Origin: Myxococcales bacterium
GTDB lineage: Bacteria; Myxococcota_A; UBA9160; SZUA-336
Direction of reading: 5' to 3'
Assembly: GCA_013215565.1 (NCBI GenBank)
Contig: JABSQV010000008.1
Location: 1-47,642 of the forward strand
DNA: 47,642 bases
The notes beneath the pieces were generated by a model that was not told the origin of the DNA, did not search any database, and saw only the letters and a program-made list of their open reading frames with translations. The position numbers and the translations under genes were made by a program. Position 1 is the stretch's first letter. Each line of letters begins with the position of its first letter. Positions 34,355-42,719 of the stretch are shown here, in pieces.

Positions 34355-35587
34355 ATGCTGCTGCGCCTCGCGTGGCGGAACCTGTGGCGAAACGGACGCC
34401 GCACCGCGCTGACCGTCGCGGCCGCGGCCTTCGCCGTCGCACTCACGCTCGGGGCGCTCGCGGTCACCCACGGCCAGCATTCTCACTGGATCGACCAGGT
34501 GGTCCGTGCCTACCCCGGACACGTCGAGGTCAGCCTGGCCGGCTACCGGGACAATCGGACTCTCGACTACGCGATGACGCTCGACCCGGCCCGGGCGGCC
34601 GCGCTCGACCAGGTCTCGTACATTCGGGGCTGGGCGCCGCGCCTCGAGTCCTGGGCACTGGCGATTCCGGATACCGAAGCGTCGGTGGGTCGGGCCGCGT
34701 GGCTGGTCGGCGTGGATCCCGCGCGCGAGAGCGCACTTTCCTCCCTGGCCGGGACCGTGACGCAGGGCCGCTTCCTAAACGGCGGAGACGAGTTTGAGGT
34801 GGTGCTCGGCGAGTTGCTGGCCGAGAACCTCGGCGCCGCGCCCGGCGACCAGGTGATCCTGCTCTCGACCGACTACTACGGCTCGCAGGCGGCCGACCGC
34901 TTCCGGGTCGTGGGCACGATCTCGGTGGGGCAGGCCGAGTTTGACGGCTACGCGGCGATCCTCCGGCTCGATCAGCTCCAGGCCTTCGTCGAATACGAGG
35001 GCCTCTCGCACGTGGCCTTCTTTGCGGAGGAGGGGGATCGCGCGGGCGCGATTCGTGCCGAGGTCGAGGGAATCTTCAGTGGCGATGGATTCGAGGTGGT
35101 GGCCTGGCAGCAACTCGTGCCCGATGTCGTGCAACTCGTGCTGATCGACGACATCAGCGCGTGGTTCATGCTTGTGCTGCTCCTGATCGTGATCGCCTTC
35201 GGTCTCTTCAACACCGTGCTGATGTCGGTCTTCGAGCGGGTCCGCGAGTTCGGCATGATGCGAGCCGTCGGGGTCTCGCCCGGGAGGATCTTCCGCCTCG
35301 TGATGCTCGAGTCGCTGCTGCTTTCGACGATCGGGGTCGTGATCGGCGCCGCGCTCGCGCTTCCCGGGATCGCCTACATGCGCAATCACCCCATTCTGAT
35401 CACCGACCCGAGTCTCACCGCGATGATGCGCGCGTTCGAGATCGATCCGGTGATTCCGTTCGATCTCAAGGGAATCCACCTGTTGGGCACGCCACTTGCG
35501 ATTTTGGCTATCGCGGGGGTCGCGGCGCTGCTACCTGCACTTCGGGCGAGTCGAGGACAGCCCGTCGACGCTCTGCGCGAGACCTGA
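34355..35587 (+). CDS. FtsX/LolC-like ABC transporter permease 1
   Basis: 410 aa, starting 2 bases after the LolA-like gene. An N-terminal transmembrane helix (AWRNLWRNGRRTALTVAAAAFAVALTL) is followed by a large periplasmic domain (about 50-270), then three helices in the FtsX domain (MLVLLLIVIAFGLFNTVLMSVFERVREFGMM; LLLSTIGVVIGAALALPGIAY; LAILAIAGVAALLPALRASR). This is the MacB/LolCE topology. The RVREFGMMRAVG loop is the coupling helix region. It pairs with the next gene as a heterodimer. Confidence 0.88.
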   Translation: MLLRLAWRNLWRNGRRTALTVAAAAFAVALTLGALAVTHGQHSHWIDQVVRAYPGHVEVSLAGYRDNRTLDYAMTLDPARAAALDQVSYIRGWAPRLESWALAIPDTEASVGRAAWLVGVDPARESALSSLAGTVTQGRFLNGGDEFEVVLGELLAENLGAAPGDQVILLSTDYYGSQAADRFRVVGTISVGQAEFDGYAAILRLDQLQAFVEYEGLSHVAFFAEEGDRAGAIRAEVEGIFSGDGFEVVAWQQLVPDVVQLVLIDDISAWFMLVLLLIVIAFGLFNTVLMSVFERVREFGMMRAVGVSPGRIFRLVMLESLLLSTIGVVIGAALALPGIAYMRNHPILITDPSLTAMMRAFEIDPVIPFDLKGIHLLGTPLAILAIAGVAALLPALRASRGQPVDALRET

Positions 35588-35595
35588 GCGTGTGG

Positions 35596-36822
35596 ATGCT
35601 GGTGCATATCGCGGCGCGAAACCTGAGCCGCGGCTGGCGCCGCAGCCTGGCAGTGGTGGGTTCGATCGTGATCGGACTCGCGGGTTGTATGATCCTCGTG
35701 GGCTGGTCGCGCGGATTCGCGTTCCAGATGGCCGACAATGCGGTCCGCTCGGACCTCGCGACCATCGCGATCCAGGCGCGCGGGTACCAGGCCAATCCCG
35801 ATCCCGCCCGGACGCTGCCGGCCCCGCCCGACGAAGTTCTCGCGCTGGCCGACGGTCGCGCGGGCGTCTGGGCCGCGCCGCGGCTGCGCGCCGAAGGCCT
35901 GGTGCAGAGTGCGCGGAACAGTTCTCGGGGCGCGATCGTGGGCGTCGACCCGGCGCGCGAGCCCGGGGTCTCGGTGATCGCCGAGGCCATCGTCGCGGGC
36001 AGCTACCTCGAGAATGGGACTCCCCGGGGACGCCAGTTGCCCCCGGTGCTTCTGGGGACCGCGCTCGCGGAGCGCCTGCGCGTTGGCCTTGGCGACAAGG
36101 TCGTGCTGCGGGTGCCGGGAGAGTCCGGTATCGGCGCGTACCGGGTCCGGGGTCTGTATCGCACCGGGTCGTCCGCGTTCGACCGAATTCACGCCTACGT
36201 TCTGCTCGAGGACGCGATGCGGCTGCTCGACACACCGGGTCGCGTGACCGAGATCGCGTTCTTCGTCGACCGTTCCCAGGATTCCCTCGCGCTCCGGGAT
36301 CAACTGCGCGCCGAACTCGATCTCGACGCGTTCGAAGTCCTCCACTGGAGTGAGCGCGAGCCACGCCTCGCCGTGATGATCGACCTGATGGATCAGATGG
36401 GCTGGATCCTCTACGGTTTCATCTTCGTCGGGATGGCGTTCGGAATCGCGAACGCGATCCTGATGTCGGTCTACGAGCGCATGCGCGAGTTCGGGCTGCT
36501 GCGCTCGCTCGGGCTCGGGTCGCGGCGCCTGCTCGAGATGGTGTTGCTCGAGGCCGTGCTGTTGACCGGGGTCGGAACCGTTCTCGGGCTCGTGATCGGC
36601 TGGGCCCTGGTCACCTGGATGGGGACCGTGGGCATGGACCTGAGCATGTTCTCCGAAGGCCTGCGGAGGTGGGGAATCGGGACGACGATCTATCCGAGCC
36701 TTACCCTCGATGACGCGATCACACCGCTCTTGCTCGCCGTCGGGACCGGACTCGTGGCCGGCCTCTGGCCCGCGAGCAAGGCGGTGCGGCTGCGGCCCGC
36801 CGAGGCGCTGCGGGCGACCTAG
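35596..36822 (+). CDS. FtsX/LolE-like ABC transporter permease 2
   Basis: 408 aa. ATG 35596 is chosen over GTG 35590 because its N-terminus (MLVHIAARNLSRGWRRS) then lines up with that of permease 1 (MLLRLAWRNLWRNGRRT). Same topology: one helix, a periplasmic domain with PPVLLGTALAERLRVGLGDKVVL, and three C-terminal helices around YERMREFGLLRSLGLGSRRLLE. The two permeases are diverged paralogues in tandem, as in LolC/LolE-type systems. Followed by the ATPase 8 bases on. Confidence 0.88.
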   Translation: MLVHIAARNLSRGWRRSLAVVGSIVIGLAGCMILVGWSRGFAFQMADNAVRSDLATIAIQARGYQANPDPARTLPAPPDEVLALADGRAGVWAAPRLRAEGLVQSARNSSRGAIVGVDPAREPGVSVIAEAIVAGSYLENGTPRGRQLPPVLLGTALAERLRVGLGDKVVLRVPGESGIGAYRVRGLYRTGSSAFDRIHAYVLLEDAMRLLDTPGRVTEIAFFVDRSQDSLALRDQLRAELDLDAFEVLHWSEREPRLAVMIDLMDQMGWILYGFIFVGMAFGIANAILMSVYERMREFGLLRSLGLGSRRLLEMVLLEAVLLTGVGTVLGLVIGWALVTWMGTVGMDLSMFSEGLRRWGIGTTIYPSLTLDDAITPLLLAVGTGLVAGLWPASKAVRLRPAEALRAT

Positions 36823-36830
36823 GAGGGGAG

Positions 36831-37526
36831 ATGACGAAGCGGATCCTCGAGACGGCAGACGTGACCAAGGACTACGAGACGCGCACGGTGGTGACGCGCG
36901 CGCTCGATCACATCTCGTTCCGCGTCGAGTCGGGCGAGTTCACGGCCCTCGCCGGACCCTCCGGTTCCGGGAAGACCACGCTCCTGAACCTGCTGGGAAC
37001 CCTCGATACTCCGACCGAGGGCCAGGTCAAGATTGATGGCATCGACGTTTCGGCTTGCTCCGAGCGGGAACGCTCGGAGCTTCGGCTGCGCCGGCTGGGA
37101 TTCATCTTTCAGGCCTACAACCTGGTGCCGGTCCTGACGGCCGCCGAGAACGTGGAGTTCGTGCTGATGCTTCAGGGCGTTTCTTCCGCCGAGCGCCGCA
37201 CTCGGGCGCGCACCGTGCTAGGGGATCTCGGACTCGGCGATCTCGTCGACACCCGCCCCACCGAGATGAGCGGCGGACAGCAACAGCGGGTCGCGGTCGC
37301 GCGCGCGATCGCGGCCGAGCCCGAGATCGTACTGGCCGATGAGCCGACCGCGAACCTCGACTCGGCCACCGCCGAAAGCCTGCTCGACCTGATGGTGCGC
37401 ATGAACCACGAGCGCGGCGTGACCTTCCTGTTCAGCACGCACGACCCACGGGTGATGAAGCGCGCGCGCCGGATCGTGCAACTCGTAGACGGGCGCATCG
37501 CCGAAGACGAGTTGCGAGATCCGTGA
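36831..37526 (+). CDS. LolD/MacB-type ABC transporter ATPase
   Basis: 231 aa. Walker A GPSGSGKTT (about residues 42-50), Q-loop FIFQAYNLVPVLTAAENVEF, signature MSGGQQQR, Walker B EIVLADEPTANLD, and switch His in FSTHD. The LVPVLTAAENV segment and overall length match the LolD/FtsE/MacB group that partners FtsX-type permeases. AGGAGGGGAG precedes the ATG. Its stop overlaps the start of the barrel gene (GTGA). It supplies ATP hydrolysis for the permease pair. Confidence 0.93.
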   Translation: MTKRILETADVTKDYETRTVVTRALDHISFRVESGEFTALAGPSGSGKTTLLNLLGTLDTPTEGQVKIDGIDVSACSERERSELRLRRLGFIFQAYNLVPVLTAAENVEFVLMLQGVSSAERRTRARTVLGDLGLGDLVDTRPTEMSGGQQQRVAVARAIAAEPEIVLADEPTANLDSATAESLLDLMVRMNHERGVTFLFSTHDPRVMKRARRIVQLVDGRIAEDELRDP

Positions 37527-38773
37527 GACCGGGTCTCCATCGACTTTCTGCGCTGCTGTGGCTGGTGGTTCTGCTCCTGGCGCCGGGCGCGCGGGGCGCC
37601 GAGTACGACCGGGGTGAACTGCGTCTCGAGACCGGGGCCGAGCTTCGGAACCTGCTGACCTACACCCGTCGGATCCAGACCGAAGCGCTGCTCGTAGAAG
37701 GATCCGACCGCCGCGAACCCTCGGGACTCTGGCTCTTGCGCGGCCGGGTATGGGTCGAGGGCGCGTACAAGCAGCGCTTCTCGGGCCAGTTGATCTACGA
37801 CCAGGAATACCGGACGGGAACCCAACTCGACTCGCTCGCCTTCGCCATCGGGGACCGGATCGGGACGCAGACCTGGTTCGACGCCGACCACACCATCCAC
37901 CAGAGCGGCAGTAGCGACTGGCGCCACCTGCTCTACCGGGCCTGGCTCCGCTACGAGTCGGACCGTTTCGAGTTGACGCTCGGCCGGCAGCGCATCGCGC
38001 TCGGGGTTGGCCGGATCTGGAACCCCGAGGACCTGTTCAACCCGATCTTCCCGCTTGCCGTCGAGGGCGACCAGCGGATCGGGCAAGACGCCCTGGTGGC
38101 GCGCGCGCGTCTCGCCGAACACACCTGGGCCGGGCTCTACTGGTCACCGCAGGACGATCCGGACAGGCAGCGGATCGCGGGGCGACTCGAGACCAGCCAC
38201 ATCGGCTTCGACGCGGGCGTCATGCTCGGGCGTTTCCAGCAGGATTGGGTTTTCGGCGGAGACTTCGCCAGCAATCTGTGGGGTGCCGCGTTCCGACTCG
38301 AGGCCACCTACAGCGACCTCCACGCGGGAGACCGGATCTGGCAGGTGGTGGGATCGATCGACTACAACCTTCCAGTCGGGGCCGGCCTCTACCTGCTGCT
38401 GGAGCATCTCTACAACCAGAACCTGGGCCCGCCGGCCTCGGAGTTCGCGCTACCGCCGTCCCTGGATCCCGACCAGGCGGTCCGGATCCTGGCGGCCGTC
38501 CAGACCGACCTCACCAACCGGATCACGACCACCGGGCTCAATCTGACCGCGCTCGAGTTTGGCTACGAGTTGACACCGCTGCTCCGGGGTGACCTGCTGC
38601 TGCTCTACGACTGGTCGGGCCGGAGCGCGGCGCTGGCCCCCACGCTGAGCTACCAGCTTCGATCGGACCTGGAACTCTCCCTCAGTGGACAGTTTTTTCT
38701 GGGGCGGGACGAGAACTCGCAGTTCGGAGATCTTCCGGCGCTCGGGATTCTTCGCATCGACGCCTTCTTCTAG
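37523..38773 (+). CDS. Outer-membrane beta-barrel protein of the Lol-like operon
   Basis: 416 aa from GTG, overlapping the ATPase stop. The signal peptide ends GARGAEY (about residue 26). The mature part is a run of amphipathic strands (RGRVWVEGAYKQRFSGQLIY, YRAWLRYESDRFELTLGRQR, AAFRLEATYSDLHAGDRIWQ) and ends in Phe (IDAFF), the usual outer-membrane barrel end signal. The segment LGRQRIALGVGRIWNPEDLF resembles alginate-export-like and DUF1302-like barrels. Its tight coupling to LolA-like, permease and ATPase genes suggests it is the outer-membrane end of that exporter, or its cargo. Family call moderate. Confidence 0.7.
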   Translation: MRPGLHRLSALLWLVVLLLAPGARGAEYDRGELRLETGAELRNLLTYTRRIQTEALLVEGSDRREPSGLWLLRGRVWVEGAYKQRFSGQLIYDQEYRTGTQLDSLAFAIGDRIGTQTWFDADHTIHQSGSSDWRHLLYRAWLRYESDRFELTLGRQRIALGVGRIWNPEDLFNPIFPLAVEGDQRIGQDALVARARLAEHTWAGLYWSPQDDPDRQRIAGRLETSHIGFDAGVMLGRFQQDWVFGGDFASNLWGAAFRLEATYSDLHAGDRIWQVVGSIDYNLPVGAGLYLLLEHLYNQNLGPPASEFALPPSLDPDQAVRILAAVQTDLTNRITTTGLNLTALEFGYELTPLLRGDLLLLYDWSGRSAALAPTLSYQLRSDLELSLSGQFFLGRDENSQFGDLPALGILRIDAFF

Positions 38774-38816
38774 GCGCGTGTCCGGGGCGCGAGGCCTGCG
38801 AATCGTCGCCTGCGTC

Positions 38817-38831
38817 GTCAGGAGTCCTGAC
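38817..38831. repeat. Inverted repeat GTCAGGA-G-TCCTGAC
   Basis: Perfect 7-base arms around one base, 43 bases after the barrel gene's stop. A second weak hairpin (CCCGA at 38840, TCGGG at 38855) follows. No T-run, so an intrinsic terminator is unlikely. Could be an operator for the downstream gene or part of a transcript 3' end. Confidence 0.4.
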
Positions 38832-38947
38832 CCGGCCAGCCCGAGGAATGCCTTTCGGGGGAATCTCAAGTCAGTCCAGCGAAGCTCCGATCCGTGTAGT
38901 CAGCAGAGCATTCTTTGGCGTGTTCCAGCGGGGAGCCTCTCGGCAGC

Positions 38948-39616
38948 ATGCGGATGTCAAAGCCCGGACTCGGAATTGCCGTCGCCGCGGTGCTGTTCGT
39001 ATCGTGTGCGACCCCGCGCCTTCCGGCCGTCTCGGTCGACCTGTTCGTGCCCGCCTCGAGTGACGACCCCTGGAGCGACAAGATCCGCAACTGGCAGGTG
39101 CGTCACCGCCTCGACCCAGCCCAGCGGGGCGAGTCCACCCGGGAGGCCGCCTCCTCGCTCGCAGGCGAATATGCTCAATTCGTGCTGGAGCTTCGTCGCG
39201 GGGTCGTTTCCAGGACCGTCGAGTGGGTGCAGCAACAGAGCCAGCAGGTCTATCGGCCCGACGGCGATCACGACCACTGGGCGACGCTCGGAGAGGTGAT
39301 CGAGCAGGGCGGGGACGACTGCGACGGCCTCGATCTCCTGACCTTCGTGCTGCTCCGGCGATTGGGCTTCGAGCAGAGCGAGATCTACCGCTCGATTGTG
39401 GTCGAGCGCCGGACCGGCCAGCACCACATGGTCACGCTCTGGTTCGATACCGAGAGCCGCGAGAACCCCTACGTGCTCGATCCGACGGGCGTGGTGACCG
39501 ATCGCATGGTCCGGCTGTCCGAGGTCCCGAGCTGGGATCCGATCGAGCTGTTCGACGAGCGCGTCCACTACCGGGTCGAACTCGCGGTCGCCTCCGGAGC
39601 CGTCAGCGGGAACTGA
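38948..39616 (+). CDS. Lipoprotein with transglutaminase-like Cys-His-Asp triad
   Basis: 222 aa. The hydrophobic signal ends VLFVSCATP with C20 as likely lipid site. A candidate papain-like triad is visible: C125 in GGDDCDGLDLL, H159/H160 in QHHMVTLWF, and D178 in YVLDPTG. The order and spacing resemble bacterial transglutaminase-like cysteine proteinases (BTLCP), although overall similarity is weak. It may process or bind an envelope protein. A second ATG at 38954 is possible. The 174-base region before it holds the inverted repeat at 38817. Confidence 0.6.
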   Translation: MRMSKPGLGIAVAAVLFVSCATPRLPAVSVDLFVPASSDDPWSDKIRNWQVRHRLDPAQRGESTREAASSLAGEYAQFVLELRRGVVSRTVEWVQQQSQQVYRPDGDHDHWATLGEVIEQGGDDCDGLDLLTFVLLRRLGFEQSEIYRSIVVERRTGQHHMVTLWFDTESRENPYVLDPTGVVTDRMVRLSEVPSWDPIELFDERVHYRVELAVASGAVSGN

Positions 39617-39641
39617 CCCGGGTCCAGGGCTTTACTACACT
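39613..39641 (+). promoter_or_regulatory. Promoter of PEP-like gene, leaderless geometry
   Basis: CTGACC, 17-base spacer, TACACT, then 6 bases to GTG 39648. No Shine-Dalgarno sequence. The -35 overlaps the stop of the preceding lipoprotein gene. Confidence 0.5.
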
Positions 39642-39647
39642 CCGGCC

Positions 39648-40529
39648 GTGCCCGAGCGCCGACCCGAACCCTCTCTGGCGGTGTCCGCCGACCGGGGCTA
39701 CCCGACCCACACCGCGGTCGATCCGGTGTTTCCCGCACAGACCACGGGACCGCTCGAACCGGTCTTCGGCGGCGTGGCGACCCCGGCGATCTGGTCGCGT
39801 CTGGGCAGCTCGCTGGCTCTGGTGCTCGAGGAACTCTGGGCTGCGGCCGGTCCCGGGGACCGGCTGCGTCCGAGGCAGTGGGTTTCGCTCCACCTCGGGC
39901 GGATCGCGATCAACGCGCACGGCTGGGAGGCGCTGCGAGCCCGGCTGCAGGGCGACATGCCGGATCCGGCCCTGGTCGAGCCTGGAAGCCTGGGCGCGTT
40001 GCGCTGGCCCCGGCTTCTGCTGCGGGCGATTTCGGCAGATCGGCGGCGCGCGATCCGCACGCGTCTGTCCCGTGCGGAACGCTTGGCGGACGAGTCGCTC
40101 GACGGCGCGTTCGCGGGGTCGTTGCGCGATCTCGAGATTGCGGCGCTCGCCCGTGGGCCTCTCGACGCGCGGGTGTGGATGGAGGTGCTGATTCCGTGGT
40201 TCGCACGGCGTCTTCTCAGCGAAGATGCGGAGGCGTCGAGGTTGCGGGTCGAGCACGCGATCGCGATCGAGCGGCGTTACTACACGGAGTTCGGGCGTCG
40301 ACTGGTTTCCCGGGGACAGCTGCGCGATCCGGCTGAGGTCGCGTACCTCACCGTTGACGAGCGGCTGCGGGCCGTACACGGCGAGGTGCACGAGCCCGAG
40401 GCCTCGATACCCGGCTCCAACAAGACCTGGATGGAGCTTGCGGATCGGCGAGCCGCCCGGATCTCAGAGTTTCTCTCCGTCGAGCTTCCTCACACTTTTT
40501 GGGGACGCCCTCGGGTCGAACCGAAATAA
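39648..40529 (+). CDS. Orphan central domain of a PEP-utilising enzyme (PEP synthase/rifampin phosphotransferase-like)
   Basis: 293 aa from GTG. The N-terminal part (PVFGGVATPAIWSRLG, then HLGRIAINAHGWEALRARL) fits the region that in PEP synthase-like proteins reads roughly E-PG-TPL-WS followed by GR-Y-N. The C-terminal part (GRRLVSRGQLRDPAEVAYLT with VDERL, then ADRRAARISEFLSVELP) fits the helical linker just before the phosphohistidine domain. Missing are the ATP-grasp PEP/pyruvate-binding domain and the swivelling His domain, so it cannot act as a complete phosphotransferase. Either a decayed or a repurposed domain. The homology was read by eye and is moderate. Confidence 0.5.
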   Translation: MPERRPEPSLAVSADRGYPTHTAVDPVFPAQTTGPLEPVFGGVATPAIWSRLGSSLALVLEELWAAAGPGDRLRPRQWVSLHLGRIAINAHGWEALRARLQGDMPDPALVEPGSLGALRWPRLLLRAISADRRRAIRTRLSRAERLADESLDGAFAGSLRDLEIAALARGPLDARVWMEVLIPWFARRLLSEDAEASRLRVEHAIAIERRYYTEFGRRLVSRGQLRDPAEVAYLTVDERLRAVHGEVHEPEASIPGSNKTWMELADRRAARISEFLSVELPHTFWGRPRVEPK

Positions 40530-40582
40530 AAACGCTAGGTTCTGCCGGCTCGGTCGGCCGGCGGCCGGCACGAGGGAGGCGA

Positions 40583-41203
40583 ATGCAGGACCGGAATTCC
40601 AATTCAGAGCCGGGATCGGACGCGAGTTTGCAGCAGAGATCGAAGCTCGAAGCCGGAACGCCCGAGAGCCGCGCCAACGGCGCAGCCGCCAAGTCGTCCG
40701 AGCAGGATTCTCTCGAGCTGCCGCTGCTCGTACTTCCCGGCACGCACCCCTGTCAGTCCTGCGGGGCTTGCTGTCGGTACATCGCGACCGAGATCGACGC
40801 TCCTACCTCGATGCAAGACTATGAGCACATCTTCTGGTACCTCACGCACCGCGACGTCGGCGTCTACATCGACTGGGAAGGGGACTGGTTCCTCGAGTTC
40901 AACACCGTCTGTGAATATCTGACCGAAGCCGCGACCTGTGGAATCTACCTGGACCGGCCGCGGATCTGCTCCGACTTCTCCTGGAACGAGTGTGAGAAGA
41001 CGACACAGGAGCCCGCCTACAGCAAGCATTTCGCGCGGCCGGACGAGTTCGTCGCCTGGCTCGAAGAGAAACGCCCCAAGGCGTTCGCGAAATATCAGAA
41101 GTTCAGGCGGAAGCTGATCGAGAAGCGTGCAGCGGCGAGTCCGAAATCGCTCCCGACGGGAGCTGCGGCGCGGACCGAGGCCGGAGGCGCCGCGGACGCA
41201 TAG
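40583..41203 (+). CDS. YkgJ family cysteine cluster protein
   Basis: 206 aa; ATG 40583 has GGGAGG 4 bases upstream. After a low-complexity N-terminus (1-50), the motif HPCQSCGACCRY gives C57, C60, C63 and C64, followed by CEYL, CGIYL and RPRICSDFSWNEC. This CxxCxxCC with later Cys pattern is the YkgJ metal or iron-sulfur cluster fold. The C-terminus is a basic coil. Function in the family is not established; an iron-sulfur or zinc role is likely. Confidence 0.85.
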   Translation: MQDRNSNSEPGSDASLQQRSKLEAGTPESRANGAAAKSSEQDSLELPLLVLPGTHPCQSCGACCRYIATEIDAPTSMQDYEHIFWYLTHRDVGVYIDWEGDWFLEFNTVCEYLTEAATCGIYLDRPRICSDFSWNECEKTTQEPAYSKHFARPDEFVAWLEEKRPKAFAKYQKFRRKLIEKRAAASPKSLPTGAAARTEAGGAADA

Positions 41204-41210
41204 TCCGCGC

Positions 41211-42530
41211 TCACTCCAGCTCGATCTTGAGGCGCCGGCGCGCTTTCTCAGCCCGGAGCTCTGCTGCCGCCCGCTCCTTTTCGATCTCGACCTGAAGCTC
41301 GCGGCGCAGGTCTTCGTCGCGTTCGGCCTGGATCTTGAGTCTGCGGCGCTGGAGTTGAAGTAGCTGGTTCTCGAGCAGCCGGTTCCGCTGTGCGACCAGC
41401 CGCGGCGCGAGACGCTGTACGCTTCGACCCGGCACGAATTGCAGTTCGAGTTGTTTGCGGGCCTCGGTGCCGTCGGTAGACCGCGCGTAGATCTCGACCA
41501 GGTTCTTGCCCTCCTGCATCGGGACGAGGCTCGAGAAGGTCCCGTCGGCGTTGCGAATCGCGTGTACTGCGGACCGATTCGTGGTCAAGTTCTGGATGCG
41601 AAGCTCGGCGATCTCCGCGAAGCTCACACTCTCGAAGATCGCGCGCAGGTTCTCGGGGTGGCGGACCGGGGTAAAGACCCCGTTGGTGACGCGTGCCATT
41701 TCGACGGCGACGATGGGTTCGCGGAGTGCCTCTTCGCCGATCGCGTAGGTGTCGATGCGAATGCTCGCGCGTGCGGCGCGCTTGGCGCCCCCGATTGCGG
41801 CGCGCGTGTTCCAGGCGGGACGTCCCTCGTGGGGCAGGGTGGGACGTCCATCCGTGAGGAAGAGCATGATCCGGCGCACACCCTCCCGCCTTTCGCTGTA
41901 GGCGCTGGCGGTTCCGAGCAACTCAATGGTGCCGACGTGTACGCCGCTGCGCATGTTGGTCATGCCGTTCGGCCCGTCGTCGAGAACTTCCCGCAGGCCG
42001 CGGCGCACCTTGGTGAAATCGCTCGTGAGCGGAACGCGCGTGAATGCGTCCGGATAGCCCGGATCGAAGTCTCCCGAGAAGGTCACCACACCGACCCGCG
42101 TGGTCCGTGGGTCGAGTTGATCGAGCAGCGTCTCCACGGCTGAGATCTCGGCCGCCAGGATGCTGTCTCCGCGGTCCGTGTTCCCGAGCGGGAGGGTCTT
42201 GCCGAAGATCGAGAGCCATTGGCCGCCGCGTCGGCTCCCGAGTCTGCCGTCTCCGTCCACGTCGGCGCCCGAGGGGGCGGCGGTGCTGTCGGAGGTGTCG
42301 ATCACGAACATGATGTCGAAGGTCTGAAGCTTGCCGAAGAGCGCGAGCGCGCGGCCCGCGATGAAGGCGTTGCCGCCGGGATCGCCGACGACGGCGCCGG
42401 GCTCCGGGGTGTCGATTTCGAGCAGGAGCTGGGTGGGGTCGGCGATCGCCGGCTCCGAGGCCTGCGGAGGTGCGAACCCGAGGGTCAGCAGCGCCGCGAA
42501 GACTGCCCCGTTCCAGTGTCTCGCCCGCAT
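41211..42530 (-). CDS. Exported von Willebrand factor A domain protein with C-terminal coiled coil
   Basis: 439 aa with a signal peptide (NGAVFAALLTLGFAPPQAS). The VWA domain spans about residues 70-310. Its MIDAS site is D78-T-S80-D-S82, with later FLTDGRP for the distal Asp. The insert ADVDGDGRLGSRRGG adds an Asp-rich metal loop. The last 80 residues are a charged Leu/Arg/Glu helix (ENQLLQLQRRRLKIQAERDE on) predicted to form a coiled coil. A Shine-Dalgarno site GGAG precedes the ATG. It probably binds a partner through metal; the operon context does not say which. It faces the YkgJ gene, 7 bases between stops. Confidence 0.82.
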   Translation of the reverse strand: MRARHWNGAVFAALLTLGFAPPQASEPAIADPTQLLLEIDTPEPGAVVGDPGGNAFIAGRALALFGKLQTFDIMFVIDTSDSTAAPSGADVDGDGRLGSRRGGQWLSIFGKTLPLGNTDRGDSILAAEISAVETLLDQLDPRTTRVGVVTFSGDFDPGYPDAFTRVPLTSDFTKVRRGLREVLDDGPNGMTNMRSGVHVGTIELLGTASAYSERREGVRRIMLFLTDGRPTLPHEGRPAWNTRAAIGGAKRAARASIRIDTYAIGEEALREPIVAVEMARVTNGVFTPVRHPENLRAIFESVSFAEIAELRIQNLTTNRSAVHAIRNADGTFSSLVPMQEGKNLVEIYARSTDGTEARKQLELQFVPGRSVQRLAPRLVAQRNRLLENQLLQLQRRRLKIQAERDEDLRRELQVEIEKERAAAELRAEKARRRLKIELE

Positions 42531-42719
42531 CCAATCTCCTCGGGGCCGGCTTCGGGCCGGGGGGTTCGGGATCGGGCATCCCGAGGCTGGCCCGGCGCGG
42601 GTGCTTCCCAGGCTATGGATCGGTCGCCTACTGCAACAACTGAGGCCTGCAACCGCTCGACTCCGGTGCGCTGAACTCAGGGTAGATGATCGCTTCCAGC
42701 GCTGCTACGGTCGAGCGGG

